Assembly (NCBI GenBank): GCA_963921795.1 | Contig: OY997653.1 | Span: forward strand, 6,182,104 to 6,246,103 | Length of the DNA: 64,000 bases | Source: Nannobrachium achirus | Taxonomy: Eukaryota; Chordata; Actinopteri; Myctophiformes; Myctophidae | Direction of reading: 5' to 3' | Part shown: piece by piece, positions 14,101 through 27,400 of the stretch | Layout: every line of letters starts with the position of its first letter | How positions within the stretch are numbered: position 1 is the first letter of the stretch | The notes under the pieces: generated by a model | What the model saw: only the letters and a program-made list of their open reading frames with translations | Databases searched by the model: none | What the model was told of the DNA's origin: nothing | Program-made: the position numbers and the translations under genes

Positions 14101-17100
14101 TCTCATGGTAAACTACAACGTTTGGTCGCAATAATTACCTTGCTTCCCTAATTGCAAAAATTTGGCACCTGGGCCACTGACTGATACTCTTATCAGACAC
14201 AGTGCACCGCAGGGAATTTTCCACACATTCATATTAGGAATGTGCAATAAACAAAAACTCCTCTGGCATCTTAGGCAACCGGATGAGTTTAGTCACTGGG
14301 CGAGTATAATAGACTGTCCCTTTAATGTCTATGTCTGCTGATCGGATTCTACGTCAGCACTCGGATGAACATTTCATACAATGCCAATGGGCCAGCGTCC
14401 TCTGACAGCTGGTGATCAATGACCATAAAGACTTGACCCAAAGCAAGATCTGGAGTGACCGCATGCCACTTGGCTCAGAGCTGAAGGCTAGGCAGGTACT
14501 GGCGGATAAACTGCATGCAGAATTGATCAGCCAACTCTTGGCTGTGCCTCCAGCGTCGGCGACCAAGGAGCTCGCCAGGGCCGTACACAACCTGTGGTAG
14601 GGATGAATCCAGCCGCCCCATCAGCAGTAGGTTTGGAGTTATGGGGTCTGGATCAGCAACATCAGATGAGGTGTAACCCAATGATTTGGAGTTCAGTATG
14701 CCCTCCACTACTGTCAGCACTGTCATTAGAACTTCTTCGGTTACAACCTGATCCTTTAGCACCACCTGCAGTGAGACCTTTGCAGACTTGATCTCCCATG
14801 CTCCTCTGAAGTGTGGTGCATATGGTGGGTTGTACTAGAAGGTGATGCTCTGCTCAGCCAGCTTCTTGTGCGGGGATGGTTCCAGAGCATCCAGTGCCTC
14901 CTGCAACTCAAGTTGCAATGAAGCGCTGGAGGGCCAATAAGAAAGAGTCCATACTAGACAGCAGGTTGAGGTGGACACATCTGGTGGTGAGACATTTAAA
15001 GATTATGCCCCATAATTTCTCCTGCCTGCGGCCAATCTTGATGACATATAGTCTGAAACAGTCAACACCAGTGGACCAAAAGGGGGGCTGGTGGATTCGG
15101 AGACGTGCATTGGGAAGATCGGACATTTTAGGTGTCACTGGTTTACTGCTCCAAGGTCTGTTGACGAAGCTCTTCTGGCACTACGTTGTGTTCTGTGGGA
15201 CTAACAGGCCACTGGACAGAGGAAGGATACAGGAAGGAAGGGCAGTTGCTCCAGCGGTTTGGCATAGAAAGCTCAGTCAGTGATTTCCCCCGGGTGGTCA
15301 TCAGCAGGGCTCTGTTCAAGAGTTGATCTCCAGGGGCGCCTGGTGGCCTAGTGGACCAGGCACATACCATATAGGCATTGCCATTTCGGCATCAATGCCT
15401 GTCGGCGTCGCCGGTTCGATTCCCGATCCGGGCGACCTTTGCCGCATGTCACTCCCTGTCTCTCCCCCATGTCCTGTCAGTCTACTGTCCTATCCAATAA
15501 AGGCAAAAAGCCCAAAAACAAAAATCTTTAAAAAGAGTTGATCTCCAGCTCTCCGCTGCAGTGAGTGAATAATTTAAACCTTTTTTTGGGATAAAATACA
15601 GATGTTGTGATACTGCAACAGTGGTCTTACAGGGTTAAGGACTTGCCTTCATATACTGCGTTGCGCGTGGTATCGCTCATGTTGTTATTTTTGGTGCGCA
15701 ACACCATGCTCAATTAAGCTCAAATAAGTATAACAAGTAAGACGCCCTAATGGCGAGAAGCGACCGCCCACGGAAAGTGCAAGCTGCGTTCATGATTTCA
15801 GGGATTTTGTTCAAAATGGACCAATCCTGCAAAGTTTGGAGGTCAATCAGGATGGAATATGTAATATCGGACAGATCCGTCTTGATCACATGACTGTGTG
15901 ATCTGAAAGACCCGTTTCGTTTAAAGTCTATGGAGATACTGTGTAACGATTTGCATGATTTTTTGACAAAATCTGTAGTACTGTCAAAAAATTAGTTTGA
16001 AAGAAATCGGCCTCATGGTGGCGCTATAAAAGGCCCACACTCTGCACTATTAGGTTGTGTTGTAGTATTGAGTATTGTTGCTTGTGTTTGACATGGTGGT
16101 GAGATACTTGTAGCACTGACTAGCACTGACTGTTATGGACACTTTTGTTCAGGCACTGTATTGTATTGATACGTTGTGCTTAAGGATTGCTTTTTACACT
16201 TTATGTATGTATGTATATGTGTCCCAGCACGCCTGGCGGCTAGTCATTGAATTTTTTTTCATTTTCATTTTTTCATTTCATTTGAAAGCTGGGGATCATA
16301 GCTACAAAATGATATATTGGTTGTGGAGATTGACCCAACAGTTTTGAAGATATGGCTTATAGAATGATGCCATGCTGAAATAGGACTTTTGAGATATTCA
16401 AGTTTTAAAGAAATTTCTAACCTGCAATGACCTGACTCCGCCACATGGGGAGCAATCTTCAATTCAATCTTCAATTCAAAGAAGCTTTATTGGCATGAGA
16501 ACACAAACGTTTACACAGTGGTGGAAAAAGTACCTACATTTTATAATTAAGTAAAAGTATCAATTCTGCAATGTAGAATCACTCTGTTACAAGTAAAAGT
16601 CCAGAATTAAAAATGTACTTGAGTAAAAGTACAAAAGTATTGGTATTCAAATGTACTTAAAGACAAAGTACCAAAAGTAAAAGTACAAAATGTTTGAAAG
16701 TAGCAGATCTACAAGCTCACAACGCGTCGCACCGCAATGCGCTGTGAGCTTGTAGATCGGCTATGTTTAAATAGCCTTGGTATAACATAGGGCTAAAGTG
16801 GTTTATGTATGTTTTAAACTTTAGTTCTTGCTTTGTAGATTTTTATTTTAACAGTCCAAATTGTAGCCTATAAACATTTTGGCCATTTGAAAATAGCTCA
16901 CATTGTGAGCTTGTAGATCTGCTATTTTAAAATATATATTTATTTAATACCGGACTTCTACTTGTAACAGAGTATAAATTGCAGTAGGCAACTGCCTATA
17001 GTACTGATACTTTTATGAGAAAAGGAAAGTTTTCTTCCTATAGAGGCACAAAGTTCTATGGGGCACAGTTTTTGTCTACTCTACGTTGCTCTACGGCAGG

Positions 17101-19130
17101 GGTCCTCAACCTTTTCTGGCCGCGACCCCCAAAATAATCACATTTTGACTCGCGACCCCCGGCCCTTACGGACCCCCCCCCCCCCCCGCCCCGCCCCGCC
17201 TCACCGCGCCGCATTGTGAGCTTGTAGATCGGCTCTTTTCACTACTAGGCTACGTCTTAAAGTTATGCAGAGAAAACAACACTGACACGTGATATGAATA
17301 ATGACGCATTTATTTTCTTATTGCTGCATTAATTATGCTCTTAACGTTTTTAGCCACATGAAACTGTCCAGCAATAAAAGAAAAAAAAGGGAGAAACAAT
17401 ATATCATTTAACTGGATCTGACGGCTGCATTAATTATGCTCGTAACGTTACATGAAACTGTCCAGCAAACAAAGGGGAAACAAATATGGGAAACTATGCA
17501 CTGGTTTCCAAACAATATAATGTAACCGTATCTGAGAGCACTGACAGCTGCATTCATATGCTCTTAACATTTTTCGTTTTGCAGCAATGTTTGCAGAACA
17601 ACATGCCGGCTCATCTTCATCTTTATCTGTTGTAGGTGGCTCCTCCTGAGACGCTTGTTCTTGGCCTGTTTCAGGGTGCGGACGTTTTCTGATAACCCAC
17701 TTGTCCATGACTTTTATATCGTGGTCATACAATGTTTTATTTATTTTCTACCTGGGTGCATTTCGCTCATGTGCGTGGCTGTCCAGTTAAATTGAGATTA
17801 GTGAGTTTCCGGGTTAAGGGAGGAGGAGGATCACGTGCTGCTACACACAATGCATGTATACATAGCCAGGCCCAGGACACACTGTCACACACACATCCAT
17901 TCCACTTTGTCGACTTTTCGCTATGAAATGTTTTTATAAAAATGTTTTCCAGGCATTTTTCTTTTTCTTTTTTTTTTTTCTTTTTTTCAACATTTTTTTT
18001 TTTTTTTTTTTTTTTTACCAAAAAATCTGGCGACCCCCCCAAATTTTTTGGCGACCCCCCTGGGGGTCGCGACCCACAGGTTGAGAACCACTGCTCTACG
18101 GGAATGCACGTGCGCAACACCAGAACTCGTGCCCTATCGAAATTGGGCTCGGCTAACTGTGCTAACTGTGCTTTATATAACATCGTCGAGTGTTTGTGTA
18201 ACTTCAGTCAGATTGAAGGATCATCTGACTCTGATAATGAACCACAATCTACAGGCTACGCTTAACCGCCTCGCGTTGTGAGCTTGTAGAAGAGCAAAAA
18301 TAGAGTTTGGTCGCGTTTTATACAACCGATGCCTACGTTAGCCTGCAGCTAGCGCTAGCTAACGTTAGCGTTAGCCTAGCCACTCATTAGCCAGTCATCC
18401 AGAATAGTCTAATAAGTCAATTTTCCAACGTCGAGTGAACGATTGCATTCTGTGTCCTTCATGGATTTCTTTCCCCTGGCTGTCAATGTTTTTATTGTCC
18501 AAAAAGAAAATGCTCTGAACGTTAAAACTAGATAGTTTACGACGACATGTTCTATTCAATGCTAAGCTAACTCAGTGACAAAGGAAGGCTTCACGGAAGA
18601 CAAACTCATACGTCACAGACGCCTCCAGGCAGGAACGGATCATTTTCACCCGCGTAGAAGAAGAAACAGCGGAAGTGAACGGCGGAAGAATAATAAATAA
18701 AATAATACACTAAATCATTATAACAACATTACGTGGTTAATAATCGTTCATTTGGAACACACGTGGCATTAAATTAATGGGATAAATACTGTGGGTTGCA
18801 TCGCTAAGTAATGGAGTCCCGATATTACCGCATTTGGCTACAAACGGCTAACAAAGGCTGGCTAGTTAGCATTTTAGCTAATATCAACAGGGAGGACTAA
18901 CAGAATTATGTACCCATCTCTCACATTAATTAAAAAAAGTCTTATAATAAGACTTTTTTTTGTAAATAAGTTATTTACATGCAGAGTTAAGCTCTGGCGT
19001 TTAAGTGAAATGTAGCCTAGATATTATGAGATGCTGTTGTGGCATTATCTTTTTAGAGAAAAAAAAACGTCATATAGGCTGTAGGGAATAATGACAATTC
19101 CCGAGATGACTGAATCTCAGCCAAATTGAG

Positions 19131-19197
<67 letters not shown>

Positions 19198-19338
19198 TAT
19201 TCCCTTTCTTTGGTGTACCTTGCTCTTTACTGTACTGTTATTATAATTTTTTTCATACTTACTCTGTAACTTTGTAAATATCCTTATACTGCTGTGCCGA
19301 CTCTGGGCGACTGATTTCCCCCCTTGGGATAATAAAGG

Positions 19339-19399
<61 letters not shown>

Positions 19400-21045
19400 G
19401 AAAAATGTGGTTCTGAATTGGCATCCAGGGACTGTGTGTGCACACTTTGGCTGAGACCGGGCCAATGGCGCCAGAGATTAGCTGGTAACAGACGGACGCA
19501 CGCACACACAGACGACCCAGGGGGTCCCCAGACCCTACTTTGAGAACCAATGATCTAAATAGCTGGATGTGAGGCTGCTTTTATTGAATGAATAAAAAAG
19601 AATAGACACTTACTTAGAATGATCTTCCTCAAACCTGGTTTTAGCAACCACTCTCCACAATCGTCCACACTAGAGTTGGAGGAGAGACAAAGTCAGGTAT
19701 TGGACATCAAGGCTGTGGATGAAAGCTCATACTGTTCAGTCTAATCATATGAGGGGATTTCAGTATTTATCTATATTAAAATTGGCTTAAGGGTTGGACC
19801 GGTGGACCTACACAAAAGTCCACACATATCCACACATATGGGGTAACATATAACCATACCAGTAAGAAGCCCTAAGGGCGAGAGGGGCTAGATCACGCTG
19901 AAACAACAGAGACTGACACAATATGTCCATATACGAGGGTCCCCAACATCATCACACTAGTACTGTAAAATCACATGTGTGTCAAATACGACACACGTGT
20001 GATTTTAACATGGTATGTGACTTGTTCGTCTTTGTCTCACACACACAGCCTCCCACCGCCAGAGTTGAATTGTCTACTTATTTCTATGTGAAGCTTGTAG
20101 ACTAGATACTATGAACATTCACACACAGGTAAGTGCTGTTACTGACTAAAAACTATAAAAATACTAAAATTGCTAAAATACAATAATTAATGTTCATAAA
20201 TTCATAGGGCATAAATAATCTTATAAATTCATGGTATAAATAAATATTTGGGTTCATAATTGATTTCATGTAAGGTTAAAATGCATAATATTAAGATGTG
20301 GTTAAAAACATTATGGGATGGAACAATGATTCCCTGCCTGTCTATTAGCTGCACACCGGGACCTCTTTGATGTGGGCTTGATTACATGTCATGGCTCACA
20401 GGTGTTACAAACAGACCTGCACTCTGCCTAGGAGCACAAGCGGAGCTCTGCGTCTTGCAGTCAATAAGATGCACCTCTAAAGTTTATTTTACGTTAAAAA
20501 GGGTAAAGAAAGACGGTGAAAAGAAAGACTACAAGAACTGTATGCAACCTCCGTTGCATACCGAAGAACCTCCGTTCACAATATCGGCCACCGAGGTATT
20601 CTATAATTAGATTTGACTTTGATGTGGACACTGTTTGATGGACACTGCGCGTGGCGCATTTTCTTCATGTTCTGTATTTTCATTTCATGTACTGTATGTT
20701 TGTGAGTACTGTACAAGTTTATTGATTATCGTTTATTATTTGTGTGAACCCAGTTCTCACGGCATGTTTGAAGGAGAAGAGAGGAGGAGAAATAAAACTG
20801 CCTGTTTTCATAAAGAACCGACGCCGACCTGTGTTTGTTGTGAAGGGAGCTACAGGCCAAGTCTGTCATACCTCACAGTGTCCAGTCTATAGTATGGATC
20901 CGCCACAACACCAGAGAGCATCGCTTCTCCTGATTCTCCAGTTTGATTGTAGCTCAAGTTCAACTCTCTCAAATGGGAAGGGTTGGAGCGCAGAGCTGAG
21001 GTCAGAGAAGAACAGCCTTTCTCTGTGACCAGACATCCTGACAAA

Positions 21046-21130
<85 letters not shown>

Positions 21131-21418
21131 GAACATTTTCTTTCTTTTAATTTAGACAAAGTTTAACACAGTTTCAGGCATACTGACTTCAGAGTCTCCA
21201 GCATGCAGTGTGGACTCCCCAGTCCCACAGCCAAAAGGTTTACGCCAGAATCCAGCAGGTCATTGTTGCTCAAGTCCACTTCTCTCAGACTAGAGCTGGA
21301 GCTGAGAGCTGAGGACAACTCCTGACAGCAACTCTCTGACAGCTTACAGCCACGCAGCCTGAAGAAGCATTAGTAATATAGCATTTATTCATCATTCGAT
21401 TTCTGTATAATAAATATC

Positions 21419-21491
<73 letters not shown>

Positions 21492-24400
21492 AGCATGCAT
21501 GCACGCAAGCGTGCACACACACGCGCGCATGCACACACACACACACACACCCGCGCGCAAACAATGTTACATTCAGTTCCATTGAATTTAGAAACATATT
21601 TGGTTTCATTTAAACACAGTTATACTGACTTGAGTGTCTCCAACATGCAGTGTGGACTCCCCAGTCCCACAGCCAGAAGGTTTACACCAGAATCCAGCAG
21701 GTCATTGTTGCTGAGGTCTAGTTCTCTCAGACTAGAGCTGGAGCTGAGAGCTGAGGACAACTCCTGACAGCAACTCTCTGACAGGTTACAGCCACTCAGC
21801 CTGAAGGAGGATTAGTGATAAAACATTTATTTATTTGATTTTCTGTTAAAGAAAGATCATATAATATATGAAATATATCTAGTTATCAGTGAACCTACAG
21901 CGCTTTATTAGAAGCTTTAAGCACGGGCAGCAGCCCCTGAAGCGCCTCCTCTGAAGCAGAGTATTTCTTCAGGTCAAACACGTCCAGCTCCTTTCCTGAA
22001 GACAGCAACGTGAAGACCAGAGCTGACCACTGAGCAGGAGAGAGCTTGTCTGTAGAGAGACGTCCTGACATCATGTACTGTTGGATGTCCTCCTCTTGAG
22101 AATGATCATTCAGCTCATTCAGACAGTAGAACAGATTGATGCTTCTCTCTGGAGATGGATTCTCTCTGATCTTCTCCTTGATGTATTCGACTGTGGGCTT
22201 GGTCTTGAAGCGTTTTCCTTTCTGTGTCAGCAGTCTCTCTAGGAGTTTCTGATTGGTGTCCAAAGAGAAGCCCAGCAGGAAACGCAGGAACAGATACAGA
22301 TGTCCATTTGGACTCATTAAGGCCAGGTCTACAGCGCTTTTGAAGAGGAGATGAATCCTGGATTTGTAAATCCTTCCAAATAACTTGTACCGCTTGGAGG
22401 TTGAGAGTAGGTTTTCACCAGTGTTGATGAAAGTGATGAAGACGTGGAGGGCAGCCAGAAACTCCTGAATGCTCGGATGGACAAAGGAGAACACCTTGTC
22501 CTTGTACGTTCCACACACCTTTTTAAATACCTGTCTGAACACTTCTGAGTACACTGCGGCGTCTCCGATATCAATGCCAGACGCTGTCAGGTCTTCTTCA
22601 TAGAAGATCAGCTGGTCTTTCTTCAGCTGTTCAAAAGCCAGTTTCCCCAGAGACAGAATGGCATCATTTGGATTCCTGTCGGGATGTTTCTGAATTAGGT
22701 CTTGATACTTCTCATTCTTCTGTATGGACTGAATCAGCAAGTAATGGATGTACATGGTAGTCTGGGTCTTTGGCAGTGCTTCTTTCTCCTCTGTGCTCAA
22801 CAGTTCCTCCAGAACTCTAGCAGTGATCCAACAGAATACTGGGATGTGGCACAAGATGTGGAGGCTTGGCGATGTCTGGATGTGTGAGTAGATTGCACCG
22901 GCCTGCTGTTCATCACTGAATCTCTTGAAGAAGTACTGCCTCTTCTGCATTTCATTAAACCCTTTAACTTCTGTATACCTGTCAACATAATCAGAAGGGA
23001 TCTGGTCGGCTGCTGCAGGTCGTGTGGTTATCCAGATTTTAGCTTTTGGAAGAAGATTTCCCTTGATGAGGTTTGTCAAGAGCACGTCCAATGTGGTTGA
23101 CGTTTTGGGGTCCGTCCACATCACAGTGTTAGGGAAGCGTAGAGGTGGCCGAAGTTCATCTAACCCATCAAAGATGAACACAACGTTGGGATTGTTGAAG
23201 ATGCAGATTCCTACATTCTTGGTTTCACTAAAGAATGTATGAAGAAGTTCCTCCAAGCTGTACTCCTTCTTCTCCAAATTCAGCTCTCGGAAAGTGAATG
23301 GAAACACAAAGTGGATATCCTGGTTGGCTTTATCTTCTGCCCAGTCCAGAGCATACTTCTGAGTTTGAACCGTTTTACCAGTTCCAGCCACTCCCTTCGT
23401 CATCACTGTTCTGACTGGTTTTGCGTCTCCAGGTAATGCTTTAAAGATGTTTTCACTTTTGATTGATGTTTCTGGATAGGCTGGTGTCCTGGAGGCTGTT
23501 TCAATCTGTCTGATCTCATATTCTTTATTGACGTCTCCACTGCCTCCCTTTGTGATGTAGACTTCAGTATAGATCTGATGCAGAAGTGTGTTTTGTCCTT
23601 CGGTTGCAATCCACTCAGACAAAAGCAAAAGCCTCGTTGTCAGATTAGACTTCAGTTGTCGTTTGCATAGAGCTTCTGAAAGACCAAAGAACACATCATT
23701 GAGAAATATGGTCCTCAAATGGGAGGTCTGCAAATGTTGAATTGTGTTCTTTGTTTAATCTTTTTTTTTAAATTAATGTACTGTATTAACTCATTCTGAG
23801 CCCCAGACATTAACGGATTATAATGTCCAAAGTGCCTCCTTCAGGTCCCATTCACTTGCGTTGTCTTATTTTGGAGGCCAGAAGTCCACCGCGCAATCAC
23901 TTCCGGTCTGACGTCATCGGATCGTGCGCCGGAACCGATCCGTGTCCACGTGGAGTTGGCTGTAATGGCCGACCGGGAGCTTTTATAACTGTGTAACATA
24001 AGCGAGCATCTGCCTCCATCCTAGCTTCTAAAGTGTAGTTTTGAGATAATGGACATTAAAGATGAGATCCCCCGTCCACCTCAATGTTATGGATGGGACT
24101 ATTTTGTGCTCGTGGAGCCGTGATGATGCGAAATCAGCGACGGATTTCGTCTCCGGACCGCCGGCCATTCTTCTCGGCAATGTACTCGCCGTTACAGTAA
24201 TAGATTACTTTTCCCGAGATATCCCGTGAATGGCACTACAGATACTCGAGTACATTTCGCGAGACATCTCGGGAATGGCACTAGATGAGTTAATGTACTG
24301 TGTGTTTTTTTTTATTTAATAATGTTTGGGAACAAAATCTGTATTTTGAGGCCAAAACTTAATGAAGGTGTGCACACAAGTTATAATTAGGGCTGGGACG

Positions 24401-27400
24401 CAATAAAAAAAAAACATTAATCTAATTAATTACAGGCTTTGTAATTAATTAATTTAATTTTCAATTTTTAATGGATTTTGGTATACGAGGGAATCAATTA
24501 ATAACAAATACAAGCTTAAGCAACAAAACAATGCTTATTTTGTAACCAAGGTTGTACTTAAAGCTATACTGTGTAAGTTGCTCAACTGGTGGTCTGTAGC
24601 AGTATAGCAAACCGCGGTCGCGTTTGCTTTTTTCGTCCGTTTTTCGCTCGCGGACCGGGCCGTCAGACCACCGCGTCCGCCTCGCCTCGCCGAGACGCTT
24701 TCAATGAGGTCTCCCGTGTCCTTCTACGAACAGCGGTTGGAGAGTTACATGCTAGACTCCTCCAGTGTAAACACTGCAGTGTACTTCCTGAAGGCGTGTT
24801 TCCTAAACCCACCAGAGAGCCCGGCAGTGTATGTTCTGCGCTGTGATTGGCCGGCAGTGTATAACCCTTGCTGTGATTGGCCGGTAGTGTGATGACGCAA
24901 TTTTTCCGCGAAAACCGGTCCCGGGCAGGGATCATAGAAAACATATAAAGAGAAGGCTTTAGAAGCTGAAAATAACGGAGTGGGGGTTCTAAAACTTTAG
25001 CGATTTAACAGCTAGGACCATTTTAAGATTTGTTTTATAAAAAAATGTACATGGTACAACTTTAAACAAGATCAACAGATCAGTGCAATTTTAGGAACAT
25101 AGTGTACATTTGCGTTTCAGGTAACCTGTATAAATTAAACACTTAAACTTATATTATCCCCACATCTCAGGGGTCTTCAATGTTTTCCAGGTCAAGGACC
25201 CCTTAGCTGAGGGAGAGATGAAGCAGGGACCCCCACTACATATTATACAATTTGTGTTGCAGATTAAACCTTTTCATATTGCTTCTAGTCCGGGGCCCAA
25301 GGGATATTTTGGTTCAGATTCTTGCAAATTCGCCAAATTTGGCACACAGATGTTGTCCATACCATACTTAATAATTTTAAGATGGGTGCCAAGATGAGCG
25401 CCCCATGGTACTGCCATATTGCGCAATCCAATATGGCTGCCACCCGAAAAAATCATAGAATCTGATTCTGGTGTTATTTCAATGATTTGCGATCTAGATT
25501 ACCCCTCAAATCAAGTTTACTCATCAAAGTTAGTATATAAAGATAATATCGGGGTAAAATCCAGTATTTCTAGTGTGCCACGCCAGATTCTACCCCCCCC
25601 CCCCCCAAAAAAAAGAAAAAAAAGAAAAATCTCATTATAAGCTATACTTGTATAATGTAGCAATGTTTCACAATTCAAAACAATATTGTCAAAACAGCTG
25701 ATAGTTTATTATAAACAATAAAACAATACAAACAATTTTTAATTAAAACTGATATGTGCCAACAAAATCAAAAAAGAAAAAGAAAAAAATGTATCTAGGG
25801 ACACACAGCACCAAAATGTCCACAAGTCCAACTTCAACTGTAAGTAAACAACTGACGGTAGGGGACAATGTAATCAGAATTGTTATCAGTCTGTTTTCCC
25901 GTAAAACAGTGACAGCTTAACAGGATGTGACACAACTTCCCAGTTTCTCGGATGTGGCAAGAAGACAGCTTGGGCAGCCTGGAGAAGCATACCAGACCTC
26001 ACCAACACAATAGTGGCTCTCACACACACCCCTGACCTCTTCAGTCTTCAGTCTGTGCATATGCAGAACATTGAAAGTTTCGTCATGCTCATGTACATCA
26101 AGGGGTGTGGTGCAGCTGGTGTCAATGAGGCCAGACATCGCCTCTTCACCACTGGAAGTAGATCACTGGAAACCATCCCACCTACCCAAGCTGCACTGTT
26201 CCAGCATGTCAAGCGAGCGCTACTGCAGGCAAGTTTCTACTGGAATCAGGCAACCTCGGTCCAGCAGGAAATTCCTGACTTCAGTGAGTGGGGCTGGCAC
26301 AAAGATGGCACTGGCACATGGCAACCACTGTGGACCACTCTTAGTGATGCATCAGCAGCACGTGACCTTCTTGTGCGCTGCGGCTGCCTCAAGGGATGCA
26401 TGGGAAGTTGCAAATACAACTGTATCGGTGTCCGATGCACAATCCTCTGCAAATACGAAGGTGGGTGCCTTAATAACGGAGATGACAGCCAGTAACTCCA
26501 CACCTTGCAAGGTGTTTCATGTGTATGAAAGATCCTATCCTCAATGAGACCTGCAGCATAGTGAGTGGTCGCCTCAAAGCCACACCTACACACTGCCTTT
26601 ATGGCCTCTCTGGCATCCTCCCCCCTGACCTCCGCAGAACAGTCACCACAGAAGTTGAACGCACAAAGCAGGCCATCGTCACCCAGCATCTACTCCATAG
26701 ATACTCTTCTGCCCAGAAACAGCTCCATTCTAGGAGCAGTTTCCTGGACACCAGTGTGGCTCTGGAGACCACCCCACCCGCCCCAGACAAATGCCTCGCC
26801 ACCGGTCATGACCAACCTTGGGCTGTCTGGAAGACACTGAACCGACTTCGCGTCAGTGAAGGAAGGTGCAAGGCTTCCATGAAGAAATGGAACTTAACCT
26901 CCGATGTGTGTGCGTGTGGGGAACCCCAGACAATGGAACACCTCATGAACCTAGCCCAGGCTACACGGAACCAACTGCTTGTGCTGTGTGTCCCTAGACA
27001 CATTTTTTTTTTCTTTTTCGATTTTGTTGGCACATATCAGTTTTAATTGAAAATTGTTTGTATTAGTTTATTGTTTATAATAAACAATCAACAGTTTTGA
27101 TTGTGAAACATTGCTACAAGTATAGCTTATAATGAGAAAAAACTTTTTGGGGGGTAGAATCTGCCATGGCGCACTAGAAATACTGGATTTTACCCCGATA
27201 TTACCTTTATTTACTAACTTTGATGGGTAATCTTGACCTCAAATCATTGAAATAACACCAGAATCAGATTCTACGACCCAGAAAACCCCTAAAAGGTGGT
27301 ATCATTTATGATTCTAGGCCTTTTCGTTTCTTTACGGGTGGCAGCCATATTGGATTGCGCGATATAGCAGTACCATGGGGCGCCCATCTTGGCACCCATC

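Noticed and set aside
26071-26689. Overlapping frames opposite and beside the CXC-like fragment
   Set aside because: They have no domain-like sequence and overlap the better supported frames.
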